A DNA stretch of 64,000 nucleotides from Brucella rhizosphaerae. GTDB taxonomy: Bacteria; Pseudomonadota; Alphaproteobacteria; Rhizobiales; Rhizobiaceae. How positions within the stretch are numbered: the stretch's first letter is position 1; the number at the start of each line of letters is the position of its first letter. Shown here piece after piece: positions 26,105 to 36,561 of the stretch. Location of the stretch: NCBI RefSeq assembly GCF_002252475.1, contig NZ_NNRK01000034.1:620001-684000 (forward strand), written 5' to 3'. The translations under genes and the position numbers were made by a program. The notes under the pieces are model-generated. The model was given only the letters and a program-made list of their open reading frames with translations, had not been told where the DNA came from and did no database searches.

Positions 26105-27166
26105 ATGAAGACCGAGATTATCGAGTTTGCCGGCGATGTACCGGGTAACGCCAACGAACTGCGTGTGCTGCGTTTTGCAGGCAATAACAGCGATGCGCCG
26201 ACCGCCTATCTGCAATCCTCGCTGCATGGGGGCGAGTTGCCGGGGCAGGCAGCTCTGCATTTTCTCGTACCTTTGCTGAAAAAAGCCGCCGATGAAGGCC
26301 GCATTCTCGGCAATATTACGGTTATTCCACAGGCCAATCCGATTGGCTCGAACCAGTGGCAGGCGCATCAGCATCTGGGCCGTTTCGAGTTTTTCTCAGC
26401 CGTCAATTTCAACCGCGCTTTCCCGCTTTTGCCGGATTTCGACACGTCTGATCTGCCGGGTCCTGATGCGCCGGTTGCCCTTGCACAGCGCCTGAAAGCA
26501 ACGCTTCTGAAGCTCGCTCTCGCCAATGATATCGTGCTTGATCTGCATTGCGACGACGAAAGCGAAAACTATGTCTATATCGCGAAGGAATTCGTCGAGG
26601 ACATGAAGGATCTGGCAGTTGCGTTGGGTTCTACGGCAGTTCTTGCATGGGATACCACAGCGGACGCAGCTTTCGAGGAAGCCTGCGCGCATCCTGTGCT
26701 GCAATTGCCTGCCGACAAACGCAACATGAAGCGCCGCGCTGTTACCACGGTCGAATTCCGTGGCCTGAGTGATGTTTATGCCGATATGGGCAAGGGTGAT
26801 GCGGAAGGTCTTTACAAGTTCCTCGTCCATCGCGGCGTTGTCCGTGATGAAAGTGTAAAACTTGACCTTGATTATAAGGGACTGGTGACACCTCTCGAAA
26901 ACGTGGAAATGTTGCGCGCGCCGGAAGGTGGCATGGTGCTTTATCACGTTGCCCCCGGTGATGTAGTGGAGGCGGGTACAAAGCTTGTCACCGTTGTGAC
27001 GCGTCCGGGTGAGCCGGAAGGCGACATTACGCTGACTGCCCCACAGGCAGGGCGCATCCTCACCCGCCGTACGCTGCGTTACGTTCGCCGTGGCGATGAT
27101 TTGCTAAAGCTTCTTGGCTCCAAGCCATCGACAGTTAAAAAGCGCTCTGGTGCGCTGGAAGCATGA
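26105..27166 (+). CDS. Succinylglutamate desuccinylase / aspartoacylase family protein
   Basis: An M14-type Zn hydrolase of about 353 residues. The SSLHGGELPGQAAL segment gives the HxxE zinc ligands near residues 46-49 and DLHCDDE gives the third histidine. The C-terminal quarter is a biotinyl/lipoyl-like beta domain (EGGMVLYHVAPGDVVEAGTKL). Members cleave N-acyl amino acids. I chose ATG 26105 after GGGA; ATG 26087 is the alternative. The stop overlaps the HAD phosphatase start by 4 bases, so the two work as a pair. The acyl amide cleaved is not readable. Confidence 0.85.
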   Translation: MKTEIIEFAGDVPGNANELRVLRFAGNNSDAPTAYLQSSLHGGELPGQAALHFLVPLLKKAADEGRILGNITVIPQANPIGSNQWQAHQHLGRFEFFSAVNFNRAFPLLPDFDTSDLPGPDAPVALAQRLKATLLKLALANDIVLDLHCDDESENYVYIAKEFVEDMKDLAVALGSTAVLAWDTTADAAFEEACAHPVLQLPADKRNMKRRAVTTVEFRGLSDVYADMGKGDAEGLYKFLVHRGVVRDESVKLDLDYKGLVTPLENVEMLRAPEGGMVLYHVAPGDVVEAGTKLVTVVTRPGEPEGDITLTAPQAGRILTRRTLRYVRRGDDLLKLLGSKPSTVKKRSGALEA

Positions 27167-27891
27167 GTGCAGCACTTCCCTCTGAGAAGCTGAAAGCGAT
27201 CCGTGCCATCCTGTTCGACAAGGATGGCACACTGATCGATTTCGACCGGACGTGGTTCACTGTGTCGTGGAACCTCGCACAGCGTACTGCCAATGGTGAT
27301 GAACAGCGCGCGCGCTCTCTGCTCGATGCTGGTGGTTATGACTGGGAAGCCTCACGCTTCCGTGCCAACTCGGTCATTGCGGCTGGAACGGTGGAAGACA
27401 TAGTTCAGCTCTGGCATCCCGATATCGATGAAGCCGATATCAAGGCCAAAATCAACGAGTTTGACACTTATACGGTTGCCGAAGGAGCTCGTTCGGCGGT
27501 GGCAATAGAGGGCCTCAGAGAGACACTCGAAACGCTGCGCGAGATGGGTTATCGGCTTGGTATTGCGACCAATGATTCAGAAGCCGGTGCACATGCGACA
27601 GCCAAAGCGCTTGGTATCGAGCATCTGTTTGAAGTGGTGATCGGCTACGATACGGCAGCGCGTCCCAAACCTTATCCTGATCCGCTGCTGTACTTCGCAG
27701 AAAAGGTCGGGCTTGCACCAGGCGCTATTGCGATGGTGGGTGACAATCTGCACGATCTGGAAACCGCGCAAGCTGCGAAGGCCGGTCTTGCGGTGGGCGT
27801 TCTCTCGGGCAACAGCCCACGCGAAGCGCTGGAGCCTCACGCAGATGTGGTGCTTGATTCCATCGCGGGCTTACCTGACTTGCTCAAATAA
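27163..27891 (+). CDS. HAD-family phosphatase (phosphoglycolate phosphatase-like)
   Basis: A 242-residue HAD hydrolase with motif I FDKDGTLID, motif II ATNDS, motif III lysine in ARPKPYPDPLL and motif IV GDNLHDLETAQ. It has an inserted cap of the Gph type. Translation is coupled to the aspartoacylase-family gene by an ATGA overlap. The last 55 bases overlap the convergent alpha/beta hydrolase gene. The substrate is unknown. Confidence 0.88.
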   Translation: MSAALPSEKLKAIRAILFDKDGTLIDFDRTWFTVSWNLAQRTANGDEQRARSLLDAGGYDWEASRFRANSVIAAGTVEDIVQLWHPDIDEADIKAKINEFDTYTVAEGARSAVAIEGLRETLETLREMGYRLGIATNDSEAGAHATAKALGIEHLFEVVIGYDTAARPKPYPDPLLYFAEKVGLAPGAIAMVGDNLHDLETAQAAKAGLAVGVLSGNSPREALEPHADVVLDSIAGLPDLLK

Positions 27892-28745
27892 TCCTGGCTG
27901 GGTGGTGAAACGCCATCCAGCAGCCAATTTGTCATTTCTGGCCAAAGGCTCTGCGCAAAACGTGAGCGGAAGAAGCCGAGATGGCCGATTGGCTGACCGC
28001 CGGTGTTCGCTGGCGAATACCAGCGCTGCTCAATTGGCGCATTGGTATGATAGCTGAGAAAATGGCTGACAGCACGCCGCGTTCCCCAAGGGTCGTCATC
28101 AAGCCCAATAGCCAGAATGGGCGTCCTGACCCTGGCAATCAGGTCGGCAGCGCCAAGCTCGGGGTCATCAAAGAAATAGTTTTTCATCCGACACCATCGT
28201 GCCCAGTCTCGGAAAACGGAGCCGGGGATAGGTTCGCCGTTCATCCAGCGTGGCGTATTGGGTGTGAGGTAGGAAATCGGGACGCCGACGATATTCATAC
28301 GCGGCCAGACCCATTTATCATCCAACAGATGCACCGCCCCGGACATGGTTGCCACCATGCCATAACGCACGAAAGCGTTGGAGCAGTCAGAAACACCCAG
28401 CGCCTGTCCTCCAAATGATTGGCCAATGCCAACGACGTCATGTCCCACGGCCACAGCTTGCAAGCGCTGGAGCGCGGCAGGGAAATCCTGAATGGCCCAA
28501 TCCTTGAAGCGGATCTCTGGCACTGCTTTGCGCGCACGTCGCGAGGCTGCGACACCGCGATAGTCGTATGTGAGAACTGCGCGCGCACCGTCTGCGATCA
28601 GGTGCTTTGCGAAAGCTGAATAAAAGCCTTGCGGCACGGCTGTGGCCGAGGAAATCAACACAAGTGGCTTGTTGCCTGTGCCATGAAACAGCTGGCCGGA
28701 AAGTGGAAAGCCGTCGCTGGCCTCGAAGGTGATTTCTTCAATCAT
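27837..28745 (-). CDS. Alpha/beta hydrolase
   Basis: A 302-residue alpha/beta hydrolase. The nucleophile elbow is GQSFGG, an oxyanion region ISSATAVPQGFY lies near residue 32 and the catalytic histidine is probably that of IGHLGFF near the C-terminus. ATG 28745 has an AAAGGA site; the open frame continues to 28814. It is similar to the YheT/serine-aminopeptidase-like group often named esterase or lipase. It overlaps the convergent HAD gene by 55 bases at its 3' end and is 82 bases before the fadD stop on the same strand. Confidence 0.8.
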   Translation of the reverse strand: MIEEITFEASDGFPLSGQLFHGTGNKPLVLISSATAVPQGFYSAFAKHLIADGARAVLTYDYRGVAASRRARKAVPEIRFKDWAIQDFPAALQRLQAVAVGHDVVGIGQSFGGQALGVSDCSNAFVRYGMVATMSGAVHLLDDKWVWPRMNIVGVPISYLTPNTPRWMNGEPIPGSVFRDWARWCRMKNYFFDDPELGAADLIARVRTPILAIGLDDDPWGTRRAVSHFLSYHTNAPIEQRWYSPANTGGQPIGHLGFFRSRFAQSLWPEMTNWLLDGVSPPSQDYLSKSGKPAMESSTTSA

Positions 28746-28827
28746 AGGTCCATTTCCTTTGACACAAAGCTTCACCGTCTGCGGCTCAACAGAGCCGCAG
28801 TTTACCATCCTCATTGATCTGGACTTT

Positions 28828-30555
28828 TTAGTCCCTCAGTTCGCGACGCAGGATTTTACCGACATTGGTTTTCGGCAATGCATCGCGGAATTCCACTTCG
28901 CGCGGGCGCTTATAATTGGTCAGACGCTGCGCACAGAAGGATTTGACGTCTTCCTCGGTGAGGTTGGGGTCGCGGCGTACGACATAAAGTTTCACCACTT
29001 CCCCTGAGTGTTCATTTGGAATGCCGACAGCGGCGGATTCAACAATCCCCGGATGTTCGGCGGCCACTTCTTCAATCTCATTTGGATAGACGTTGAAGCC
29101 TGAAACCAGGATCATGTCCTTCTTGCGGTCCACAATCTTGGTGAAACCGTTTTCATCCATGAAGCCCATGTCACCGGTACGGAAGAAACCATCGGCCATG
29201 ATGGACCGTGCGGTTTCATCATCGCGGTTCCAGTAGCCGACCATGACTTGCGGGCCGCGGACGCAGATTTCGCCCACTTCGCCGAGCGGCAGGTCCTTTC
29301 CGTCATCATCACGGATCGCAATCTCTGTGGATGGCATGGGGAGTCCGATGGTGCCGCTGAATTCAGTCGCATCAAGCGGGTTGGCGGAGGCGACAGGTGA
29401 TGTTTCCGAGAGGCCGTAACCTTCCGTGATGTGGCAGCCGGTAAGTTCCTGCCAGCGTTCGGCGACCGGACGCTGCACAGCCATGCCGCCACCCAGTGTC
29501 AGAACAAGTGGCTTAAAGTTCAGCGCACGGAAATTGTCGTTGTTCATCAAGCCGTTGAACAGCGTGTTGAGCCCGGGAAAGATATGGAACGGAAATTTTT
29601 GCAGTTCTTTTACGAAAGCAGGAATATCACGTGGGTTCGGAATGAGAACATTGCGTGCGCCAAGCTTGATGCCGATCATCGCATTCACTGTGAGTGCGAA
29701 AATATGATAAAGCGGCAGGGCGCAGACGAAGTTGAGTTCCTTCGGCTTGCCTTTATTCTGGAATGCGACGTCCATCCATAGCCGCATCTGCTCAACATTG
29801 GCGAGAATGTTGTTGTGGCTCAACATCGCGCCCTTTGAAATGCCGGTTGTGCCGCCGGTATATTGCAGAAATGCGAGATCGGAATTGTCGACAGGGACAG
29901 GATTGAAAGACTTGTTGCGACCCTGTGCGAGCGCATCTTTAAAGCGCACATGATCAGGGATGCTCCAGGCAGGAACAAGCTTCTTCACCTTGCGCACCAC
30001 CAGATTGATGATGTGGCCTTTCAAGCCATGCATGTCGCCCATCGAAGCAACGATAATATTCGGGACATGAATAGATGCGAGTGATTTCTGCACGGTTGCG
30101 GCAAAGTTTTCGAGCACGATCAGCGCCTTGGCGCCTGAATCGTTTAATTGATGCTGAAGCTCACGTGGCGTGTAGAGCGGATTGACGTTGACGACGACAA
30201 GACCTGCTCGCAGAACTGCTGCAATCGTGATTGGATATTGCAGGATATTGGGCATCATCACTGCAACGCGGTCGCCCTTGACCAGGCCGCGTGATTGAAG
30301 CCATGCAGCGAGTGCGCGTGAGTTTTCGTCCAGATCCTTATAGGATAGATCCTTACCCATACAGGTAAAGGCCGGCTTGTCATTAAACTGACGGCACGCA
30401 GCAGAGATCATGTCGCCAATAGACGTGGTCTTGCTCAGATCAATCTCATGCGGCACAGTTTTTGGATAGGATTTCAGCCAAATCTTATCGATTGCGGGCA
30501 CAGTGGCTGTTGCCTTGCTCGACGTTGTTGTAGTCTCTGTTGCCTTTTTTGCCAT
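28828..30555 (-). CDS. fadD: Long-chain fatty acid-CoA ligase
   Basis: A 575-residue adenylate-forming enzyme that activates fatty acids to acyl-CoA. The P-loop YTGGTTGISKG, the motif YGLSETSPVA and the FACS signature around GFFRTGDMGFMDENGFTKIVDRKKDMI are intact. I chose ATG 30555 after GGGGAGA; the frame is open upstream to 30690 without a good site. The N-terminus has a Thr/Ser-rich stretch of about 20 residues before the enzyme domain. It reads alone, with a palindromic site 144 bases upstream of the start. Confidence 0.94.
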   Translation of the reverse strand: MAKKATETTTTSSKATATVPAIDKIWLKSYPKTVPHEIDLSKTTSIGDMISAACRQFNDKPAFTCMGKDLSYKDLDENSRALAAWLQSRGLVKGDRVAVMMPNILQYPITIAAVLRAGLVVVNVNPLYTPRELQHQLNDSGAKALIVLENFAATVQKSLASIHVPNIIVASMGDMHGLKGHIINLVVRKVKKLVPAWSIPDHVRFKDALAQGRNKSFNPVPVDNSDLAFLQYTGGTTGISKGAMLSHNNILANVEQMRLWMDVAFQNKGKPKELNFVCALPLYHIFALTVNAMIGIKLGARNVLIPNPRDIPAFVKELQKFPFHIFPGLNTLFNGLMNNDNFRALNFKPLVLTLGGGMAVQRPVAERWQELTGCHITEGYGLSETSPVASANPLDATEFSGTIGLPMPSTEIAIRDDDGKDLPLGEVGEICVRGPQVMVGYWNRDDETARSIMADGFFRTGDMGFMDENGFTKIVDRKKDMILVSGFNVYPNEIEEVAAEHPGIVESAAVGIPNEHSGEVVKLYVVRRDPNLTEEDVKSFCAQRLTNYKRPREVEFRDALPKTNVGKILRRELRD

Positions 30556-31039
30556 GCCTTCTCCCCGGATTTCTCCGTCCTTTGTTTGAGCAGCAAGCCC
30601 GCCACCCTTCTCCCGATATTGCCTGATCCAGAAAGATGGATAGGCGCGCTCCTCAGAAATTAATGTGGGCGACTTTCGTCGCAATCGCAAGAGTTACATT
30701 GACGTAAGCGTAAATTAAAAAGCTGTCGGGCGTCTTTCCCAATTTCTTTGGCCGGACCAATGGAGCGCACAAAGAATGCACCGTTTTGTCAAATTTGGCA
30801 TCACTTTGCTGTAAGAAGGAACCCGGGCTGTGCTGTCAGTCAAATACGAGCCAGCTGCACATTCGAGTATTTCCATTTATCGCTGAACTGGAAAAAATGT
30901 GCTAAGAATTTGTTTTGTCGCACTTATTTTACACTAGTGGATTGAAGCTGACGTTTGAATCCCGACTGACACAAATGCTGTTTCAAATGTCAAATTCGAA
31001 AAAAACCGCTAGCTTAATGAGCGCTTTTGTCGAAATTTA
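30556..31039. other. Intergenic region upstream of fadD
   Basis: The 484 bases between fadD and the TetR gene hold the palindrome at 30699-30714 and otherwise AT-rich sequence with no convincing gene. A terminator for the TetR gene was not found. Confidence 0.5.
30699..30714. promoter_or_regulatory. Palindromic site upstream of fadD
   Basis: TTGACGTAAGCGTAAA is an imperfect palindrome that resembles, from memory, the LiuR/fatty-acid regulon form TTRACGTWWACGTYAA with two mismatches. It overlaps the smaller inverted repeat TTAC...GTAA. A role in fatty-acid control of fadD is inferred. Confidence 0.4.
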
Positions 31040-31654
31040 CTATGCGCTGCGCATGGACTGTATCATTGTTTTGATGGTTTTGCTGCCGGACCCAACCAGA
31101 TCAAAGCCGCGTTCACTTCTGAGCCATTCGTTGAGCAGGCCACCCAGTACAGCGAGAAGAATTTGCGCTGCCGTGAAAGATGTCCATTCTCTGGAAAGCT
31201 CTCCACGACGCTCTGCAACCTCGAGCAACCCTATGAAAAGAGACAGCACATTGGCCCGTGCTTCTTTCAGATGCTCGACGACAGGGGCGATCTCACCAAC
31301 ATATTCGCAACGCTGATGAATGATCGTGAATACATCCTGCTGTCGTTCATTGGTGATGAAGAGTTCTATTGCCGTCAGGATCGATTGTTCAAGAACATAT
31401 AAAGGATTGGGGTGGTCACAGGCGGCTGCCTGTAGCATAATCTCTTCATGCGGAAAGCGAGTACGATTGATAATCGCTTGAAAAATGTCGAGTTTGTCGT
31501 GAAAATGAAAATAGATCGCACCACGGGTCACACCAGCATGACGTGCGATTTCCATCAAGGTAGACTGAGTTACGCCGCGTTCTAAAAAAACTTGCTCGGC
31601 GGCCGCGAGAATGGCGTCACGTGTTTCCGCGGCCTCGGCTTTGGTCCTGCGCAT
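31040..31654 (-). CDS. bepR: TetR-family efflux repressor, BepR/AcrR-like
   Basis: A 204-residue regulator with a TetR helix-turn-helix (residues about 10-57, LMEIARHAGVTRGAIYFHFHDK) and an AcrR-type C-terminal domain. It is divergent from a membrane-fusion/RND pair in the same way that Brucella BepR is from bepDE. ATG 31654 gives the normal family length; the frame is open to 31732. An AcrR-like operator lies in the gap. It should repress the pump and itself, released by toxic hydrophobic compounds. Confidence 0.85.
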   Translation of the reverse strand: MRRTKAEAAETRDAILAAAEQVFLERGVTQSTLMEIARHAGVTRGAIYFHFHDKLDIFQAIINRTRFPHEEIMLQAAACDHPNPLYVLEQSILTAIELFITNERQQDVFTIIHQRCEYVGEIAPVVEHLKEARANVLSLFIGLLEVAERRGELSREWTSFTAAQILLAVLGGLLNEWLRSERGFDLVGSGSKTIKTMIQSMRSA

Positions 31655-31782
31655 TCGGGTTCTTTCGATATTCCAAGGTGAAAGACGTTCAAAGCCGGTC
31701 TGGGCTTTTCCTTCACAATTGGGATAACTCATTCGTGATATGTAATATTATGTGATTGACTATAACACGGTAGTTCGTATTT

Positions 31783-31806
31783 ACAAACATTCGTGTATGT
31801 TTATTC
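31783..31806. promoter_or_regulatory. AcrR-like operator between bepR and bepD
   Basis: Inverted arms AAACAT/ATGTTT (31785-31790, 31797-31802) lie in a 24-base segment matching the E. coli AcrR box at about 18 positions. A -35 TTGACT (31756-31761) and a TATTTA -10 (31778-31783) place it over the start region of bepD. Confidence 0.65.
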
Positions 31807-31841
31807 GGCTGCACCGTGCGACATCAAGGGCAACTCCCATT

Positions 31842-33044
31842 ATGACCATGAACCGTTCTATTCGGCTTTTTGCGGCGGGAGCCGCATTTTTCATCATTGC
31901 AGGACAGTCTGCATTTGCGCAGGCACCGGGAGGCGCAACGCCACCGCCCCCGCCAGTCACTGTTACCGAAATCAAGGCGCAGAGCGTTTCCGTCCCTTAT
32001 GAATATGCCGCTCGTGTAAGCGCATATCGTGATGTTCAGGTGCGTGCGCGTGTCGGCGGTATTCTTATGCATCGCAATTTCGTAGAGGGTACTGAAGTCA
32101 AGGCTGGCGATGTGCTTTTCGAAATCGATCCGGCACCTTATGAGGCTGAACTGGCCCGCGTTGAGGCGCAGGTAGCGCAGGCTGAAGCTCAATATCAGCA
32201 ATCGATCCGCGATGCAGAACGTGCAGAACAGCTCGTTCAGCAGAAGGTTCAGAGCACGGCTGCCCGTGACACTGCCTTTGCAACCCGTGATCTTAACAAA
32301 GCTGCTGTTGCTGCTACCAAGGCTCAGTTACGCACGGCGGAGCTCAATTTGAGCTACACCAAAGTAACTGCACCAATTAGCGGCATAACCAGTCTTGAAC
32401 AGGTTTCTGAAGGCAGCCTCATCGGTACGGATTCTGCGTCGAGCCTGTTGACTTCGATCACCCAGATCAACCCGGTCTACGTCAATTTCTCCTTCACCGA
32501 CACGGAAGCTGCGGAAATCCGCAAACTGCGTGAGGCGAGGGGAGCAACGGGGCAGGATGCTGATCGTCTGCGTATCAGGATTCTGTTTGGTGACGGACAG
32601 GCTTATGATCACGAAGGCACCATCGACTTCACGTCTTCATCTCTCGATACGGAAACCGGTACATTGGGTGCCCGCGCTGTTGTGGAAAATCCCGATCAGC
32701 GTCTGATCCCCGGTCAGTTTGTGCGCGCCTCAATTCTTGGCGTTACCATCGAAAACGCAATTCTGGTTCCAAAGGCTGCATTGGTTCAGAGTCCGCAGGG
32801 ACAGTTCGTCTATGTTGTGAACAAGGACAATGTTGCGGAAGTTCGTCCGGTTACGATTGCCCGCGAATTGACTGACGCCTGGCTCGTCAGCGATGGCTTG
32901 CAGGCTGGCGACCGCATCATCACTGAAGGCGTGATCAAAGCTGCTCCAGGCAAGACGGTTCAGCCGGTTGAAGCTTCGGCCGAAAAGGCCGCAGGCGCCG
33001 CTGGAGCAGAGGCCGGTAAAGAACAGGCGGCAGACAAGCAATGA
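31842..33044 (+). CDS. bepD: RND efflux periplasmic adaptor, BepD-like
   Basis: A membrane fusion protein of about 400 residues. A Sec signal peptide ends at QSAFAQA, with no lipobox cysteine. The hairpin coiled coil is visible at about residues 110-170 ([23 protein letters not shown]), between the two halves of the lipoyl domain, and the beta-barrel and membrane-proximal domains follow. The C-terminal tail is Ala/Glu-rich. ATG 31842 or 31848 are both possible starts. Its stop overlaps the RND gene by 4 bases. It links BepE to an outer-membrane channel encoded elsewhere. Confidence 0.88.
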   Translation: MTMNRSIRLFAAGAAFFIIAGQSAFAQAPGGATPPPPPVTVTEIKAQSVSVPYEYAARVSAYRDVQVRARVGGILMHRNFVEGTEVKAGDVLFEIDPAPYEAELARVEAQVAQAEAQYQQSIRDAERAEQLVQQKVQSTAARDTAFATRDLNKAAVAATKAQLRTAELNLSYTKVTAPISGITSLEQVSEGSLIGTDSASSLLTSITQINPVYVNFSFTDTEAAEIRKLREARGATGQDADRLRIRILFGDGQAYDHEGTIDFTSSSLDTETGTLGARAVVENPDQRLIPGQFVRASILGVTIENAILVPKAALVQSPQGQFVYVVNKDNVAEVRPVTIARELTDAWLVSDGLQAGDRIITEGVIKAAPGKTVQPVEASAEKAAGAAGAEAGKEQAADKQ

Positions 33045-36000
33045 ATAGATTCTTCGTCGACCGCCCGGTTTTCGCGGCGGTTATCTCTATCGTCATTGTG
33101 TTGGCAGGCCTCATTGCGATGCGGATCCTGCCTATCGCACAATATCCCGAGCTGACGCCACCACAGGTTGTCGTCAGTGCGACCTATCCGGGCGCAAGTG
33201 CGGAAACGGTGACGCAGACTGTTGCAGCTCCACTTGAGCAGCAGATCAACGGCGTCGAGAACATGCTTTATATGCAGTCCTCGAGCCTTGGCAGCGGCAC
33301 CATGCAGTTGACCGTGACCTTTGCTCTTGGCACTGATCCGGATCAGGCGACCATCAACGTCAACAACCGTGTGCAGCGTGCAACGTCTTCCCTGCCTCAG
33401 GAAGTGCAGCGTCTGGGCGTTACGGTCGACAAGCGTTCGAGCACAATTCTCGGCATGGTGGCGATGTTCTCCACCACTGACCGATACGACCGTACCTATG
33501 TCGGTAACTACGCGCTTTTGAACGTTATTGACGACCTCAAGCGTCTTACGGGCGTTGGTGACGTTCAGCTTCTTGGCAACATCGATTATTCGATGCGTGT
33601 CTGGCTGCGCCCTGACAAGCTGGCACAATATAATCTGACACCCGCGGACGTGCAGACAGCTATTCAGGAGCAGAACGCGCAGTTCGCGGCGGGTCGTTTT
33701 GGTGATCAGCCTGACCCGCAGGCGGGTCCGTTCACCTATACTGCGACAACGCAGGGTCGGTTGCCCGATGCGTCAGCGTTCGAGAACATCATTCTTCGTT
33801 CCGACAAGAATGCTGCAACACTGAAGCTCAAGGATGTGGCGCGTGTTGAACTGGGGACGGAAAGCTATCTCGTCGACAGTGCTCTCAATGGCACGCCGGC
33901 GGTTCCGATTGCGATCTATCTGCAGCCGGGCGCCAACGCGCTTAACACGATGGAACTCATCCAGAACCGTATGGCGGAGCTGAAGACGAGCTTCCCTGAA
34001 GGCATCGACTATTCGGTTCCATTTGATACGACCAAGTTCATTAAGGTCTCGGTCGAGGAAGTGATCCACACCTTCATCGAGGCGATCATCCTCGTGGTTC
34101 TGGTGGTCTTTATCTTCCTTCAGAACTGGCGTGCGACGCTTATTCCGGTCATTGCAGTTCCGATCTCGATCATTGGTACATTTGCAGGCATGTATGTGCT
34201 TGGCTTCTCCATCAACCTGCTGACACTGTTCGGTCTGGTTCTTGCCATCGGTATCGTGGTCGACGATGCCATTGTGGTGTTGGAAAACGTCGAACGTATT
34301 ATGACGACGGAAAAACTGCCACCGCGCGAAGCCGCCATCAAGGCAATGAGCGAGGTGACAGGACCTGTTATCGCAATTGTTCTGGTGCTCTGCGCTGTGT
34401 TTATTCCAGTCGCCTTCATGGGCGGTCTGGTCGGCGAAATGTATAAGCAGTTCGCTGTTACGATTGCGATTTCGGTTATCATCTCTGGTATTGTGGCCCT
34501 GACGCTCACGCCCGCTTTGTGCGCGCTGATCCTCAAGCCGGGCCACCATGAGCCGATGCTGCCATTCCGCATTTTCAACCGTTTCTTTGACGGTTTGACG
34601 CGCGGTTACACCAACGGCGTGCGCTTCTTCCTGAAACGCGCGGCCATTGGCCTGTTGATTTTCGCAGGCTTGTTGGGCGGCACGTACTATCTCTTTGAGA
34701 AAGTGCCGAGTTCACTTTTGCCGGATGAAGATCAGGGCTTCCTGTTCAGTGTCGCTATCCTGCCACCAGCCGCATCGTTGGAGCGCACGAGTGCGGTTCT
34801 TCATGAGGCCAGCAGCAATATTCGCAAGCATCCTGCTGTTGAAAGCGTCTTTGAAGTCTCCGGTTTCGACTTGCTCTCGGGCGGTTTGAAAACCAGTGCG
34901 GGCACGATGTTTATCATGCTCAAGGATTGGAAAGAACGCACGACTCCGGATCTCGATGCACGTAATCTGCCCGGTGCGATCATGGGCATGAATGCGGGTA
35001 TTCAGGATGGTATGGTTCTCGCATTCAATCCGCCTCCGATCATGGGCCTCAGCACGACCGGCGGTTTTGAACTCTACGTACAGGATCGTACCGGCGGCGG
35101 CGTGGAATCGCTGACCAATGCGACCAAGCTTCTGACAGACGCTGCGGCCAAACGCCCGGAACTGACAGGCGTCCGTACGACGTTCGATCCGAATGTGCCG
35201 CAATACGACATCCAGCTTGACCGCGAAAAGGCCAAGGCGATGGGCGTGCCGATCAACTCGGTATTCACCGCCATGCAGGCGACCTTCGGTAGCGTTTATG
35301 TCAACGACTTCACGCTCTATGGCCGTAACTATCAGGTCAATCTGCAGTCGGAAGCTGAGTTCCGTCGTGATCCAAGCGACCTCAAGCATGTGTTTGTGCG
35401 CGCCGATTCTGGCAGCATGATCCCGCTGAGTGCATTGGTAACGGTGAAGCGTGTCGTAGGCCCTGATCAGCTTGAACGGTTCAATGCGTTCAATGCTGCC
35501 AAGGTCACAGGCAATCCGGCACCGGGCTTCACCTCCGGCGACTCCATCAAGGCGATGCAGGAAGTGGCGGCTGAAGTGCTTCCACAGGGCTATCAGATTG
35601 CCTGGACGGGCTCCGCCTATCAGGAAGTCACGACGAGCGGTAGCGGCAGTCAGGCTATGATCTTTGGTCTGATCATGGTGTTCCTGATCCTTGCTGCCCA
35701 GTATGAACGCTGGAGCCTGCCGCTGGCTGTTATCACGGCAGTACCATTCGCAATCTTCGGTGCGCTGCTTGCAACCGATCTGCGTGGCCTGACCAATGAC
35801 GTCTACTTCCAGATCGGTCTGGTGACGCTCATAGGCCTTGCGGCAAAGAACGCGATCCTGATCGTGGAGTTTGCGGTGTTGCAACGTGAAGAGGGCAAGT
35901 CGGCTATTGAGGCTGCTGCTGAAGCTGCGCGTCTGCGTTTCCGCCCGATTGTGATGACGTCACTGGCGTTCATCCTTGGTGTGGTTCCGCTGGCAATCAG

Positions 36001-36211
36001 CTCAGGTGCGGGTTCTGCAAGCCGTCACTCGATTGGTACCGGCGTTATCGGTGGTATGTTGGCTGCGACCTTTATCGCAACCTTCTTCATCCCGATGTTC
36101 TACAGCCTGATTGCACGCAAGCCGCCCAAAAAACGTCCTGACGATGCGGCAGTCACACCAGCTCCGGTTCAGACTGCTCCGGGTGAGGAAAGTGGCCCTT
36201 CTGCGCACTAG
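33041..36211 (+). CDS. bepE: RND multidrug efflux transporter, BepE-like (AcrB family)
   Basis: A 1056-residue inner-membrane proton antiporter of the HAE1 class. The proton-relay aspartates lie in [14 protein letters not shown] in the fourth membrane helix, and the N-terminus [20 protein letters not shown] is typical. Two large periplasmic loops follow helices 1 and 7. It exports toxic hydrophobic compounds, bile-salt-like detergents and drugs in relatives. Translation is coupled to bepD. There is no outer-membrane factor gene next to it. Confidence 0.93.
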   Translation: MNRFFVDRPVFAAVISIVIVLAGLIAMRILPIAQYPELTPPQVVVSATYPGASAETVTQTVAAPLEQQINGVENMLYMQSSSLGSGTMQLTVTFALGTDPDQATINVNNRVQRATSSLPQEVQRLGVTVDKRSSTILGMVAMFSTTDRYDRTYVGNYALLNVIDDLKRLTGVGDVQLLGNIDYSMRVWLRPDKLAQYNLTPADVQTAIQEQNAQFAAGRFGDQPDPQAGPFTYTATTQGRLPDASAFENIILRSDKNAATLKLKDVARVELGTESYLVDSALNGTPAVPIAIYLQPGANALNTMELIQNRMAELKTSFPEGIDYSVPFDTTKFIKVSVEEVIHTFIEAIILVVLVVFIFLQNWRATLIPVIAVPISIIGTFAGMYVLGFSINLLTLFGLVLAIGIVVDDAIVVLENVERIMTTEKLPPREAAIKAMSEVTGPVIAIVLVLCAVFIPVAFMGGLVGEMYKQFAVTIAISVIISGIVALTLTPALCALILKPGHHEPMLPFRIFNRFFDGLTRGYTNGVRFFLKRAAIGLLIFAGLLGGTYYLFEKVPSSLLPDEDQGFLFSVAILPPAASLERTSAVLHEASSNIRKHPAVESVFEVSGFDLLSGGLKTSAGTMFIMLKDWKERTTPDLDARNLPGAIMGMNAGIQDGMVLAFNPPPIMGLSTTGGFELYVQDRTGGGVESLTNATKLLTDAAAKRPELTGVRTTFDPNVPQYDIQLDREKAKAMGVPINSVFTAMQATFGSVYVNDFTLYGRNYQVNLQSEAEFRRDPSDLKHVFVRADSGSMIPLSALVTVKRVVGPDQLERFNAFNAAKVTGNPAPGFTSGDSIKAMQEVAAEVLPQGYQIAWTGSAYQEVTTSGSGSQAMIFGLIMVFLILAAQYERWSLPLAVITAVPFAIFGALLATDLRGLTNDVYFQIGLVTLIGLAAKNAILIVEFAVLQREEGKSAIEAAAEAARLRFRPIVMTSLAFILGVVPLAISSGAGSASRHSIGTGVIGGMLAATFIATFFIPMFYSLIARKPPKKRPDDAAVTPAPVQTAPGEESGPSAH

Positions 36212-36217
36212 AGCACG

Positions 36218-36248
36218 TCTCCCAAAAGTGGTGACCGGTTTTGGGAGA
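36218..36248. repeat. Dispersed palindromic repeat (CCGAAAAGTG family)
   Basis: Perfect 10-base arms TCTCCCAAAA/TTTTGGGAGA surround GTGGTGACCGG. It begins 7 bases after the bepE stop. It is the best-preserved palindrome of the family in the window. Confidence 0.65.
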
Positions 36249-36268
36249 TAAGCGTAAAAGCAAAGAAT

Positions 36269-36310
36269 TAAAGCGTGTCGTATGGATATGATAAAACGCG
36301 ATACGCTTTA
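36269..36310. repeat. Inverted repeat TAAAGCGT/ACGCTTTA
   Basis: Perfect 8-base arms at 36269-36276 and 36303-36310 enclose a 26-base spacer. It is part of the palindrome mosaic after bepE. Confidence 0.5.
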
Positions 36311-36317
36311 GTGATCT

Positions 36318-36368
36318 AATTCCGACATTTGCACTCCGGGTTATGGAAGCCGAGCAAATGTCGGAATT
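36318..36368. repeat. Perfect 15-bp inverted repeat
   Basis: Arms AATTCCGACATTTGC (36318-36332) and its exact complement (36354-36368) flank a 21-base spacer. There is no T run, so it is not a simple terminator. Confidence 0.6.
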
Positions 36369-36525
36369 CAAATTGCCACTCGTGATTTTATGAAACGCCC
36401 AATCCGAAAGCTGTTTTTCCCTTTTGAGAATGCGAACTGGCCCTGTGTTCCATTACTGTCTCAACGGGTGCGCCAGGAATGGGGTCTTTGTCGAATTCAA
36501 GCATAAACACTGTACGACAGGACAA

Positions 36526-36556
36526 AGAAAAGCCCCGCTCTCTGGCGGGGCTTTTT
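36526..36556. terminator. Intrinsic terminator, both strands possible
   Basis: Arms AAAGCCCCGC and GCGGGGCTTT (36529-36538, 36545-36554) are followed by T residues on the plus strand and by TTTTCTTT on the minus strand. On the minus strand it could end the small-protein transcript from 36984; on the plus strand it is 315 bases beyond bepE. Confidence 0.8.
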
Positions 36557-36561
36557 CGTTG

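Noticed and set aside
34712..35884. A 390-codon open frame antisense to bepE
   Set aside because: It is antisense to an intact RND transporter; its His- and Arg-rich product has no recognisable domain.
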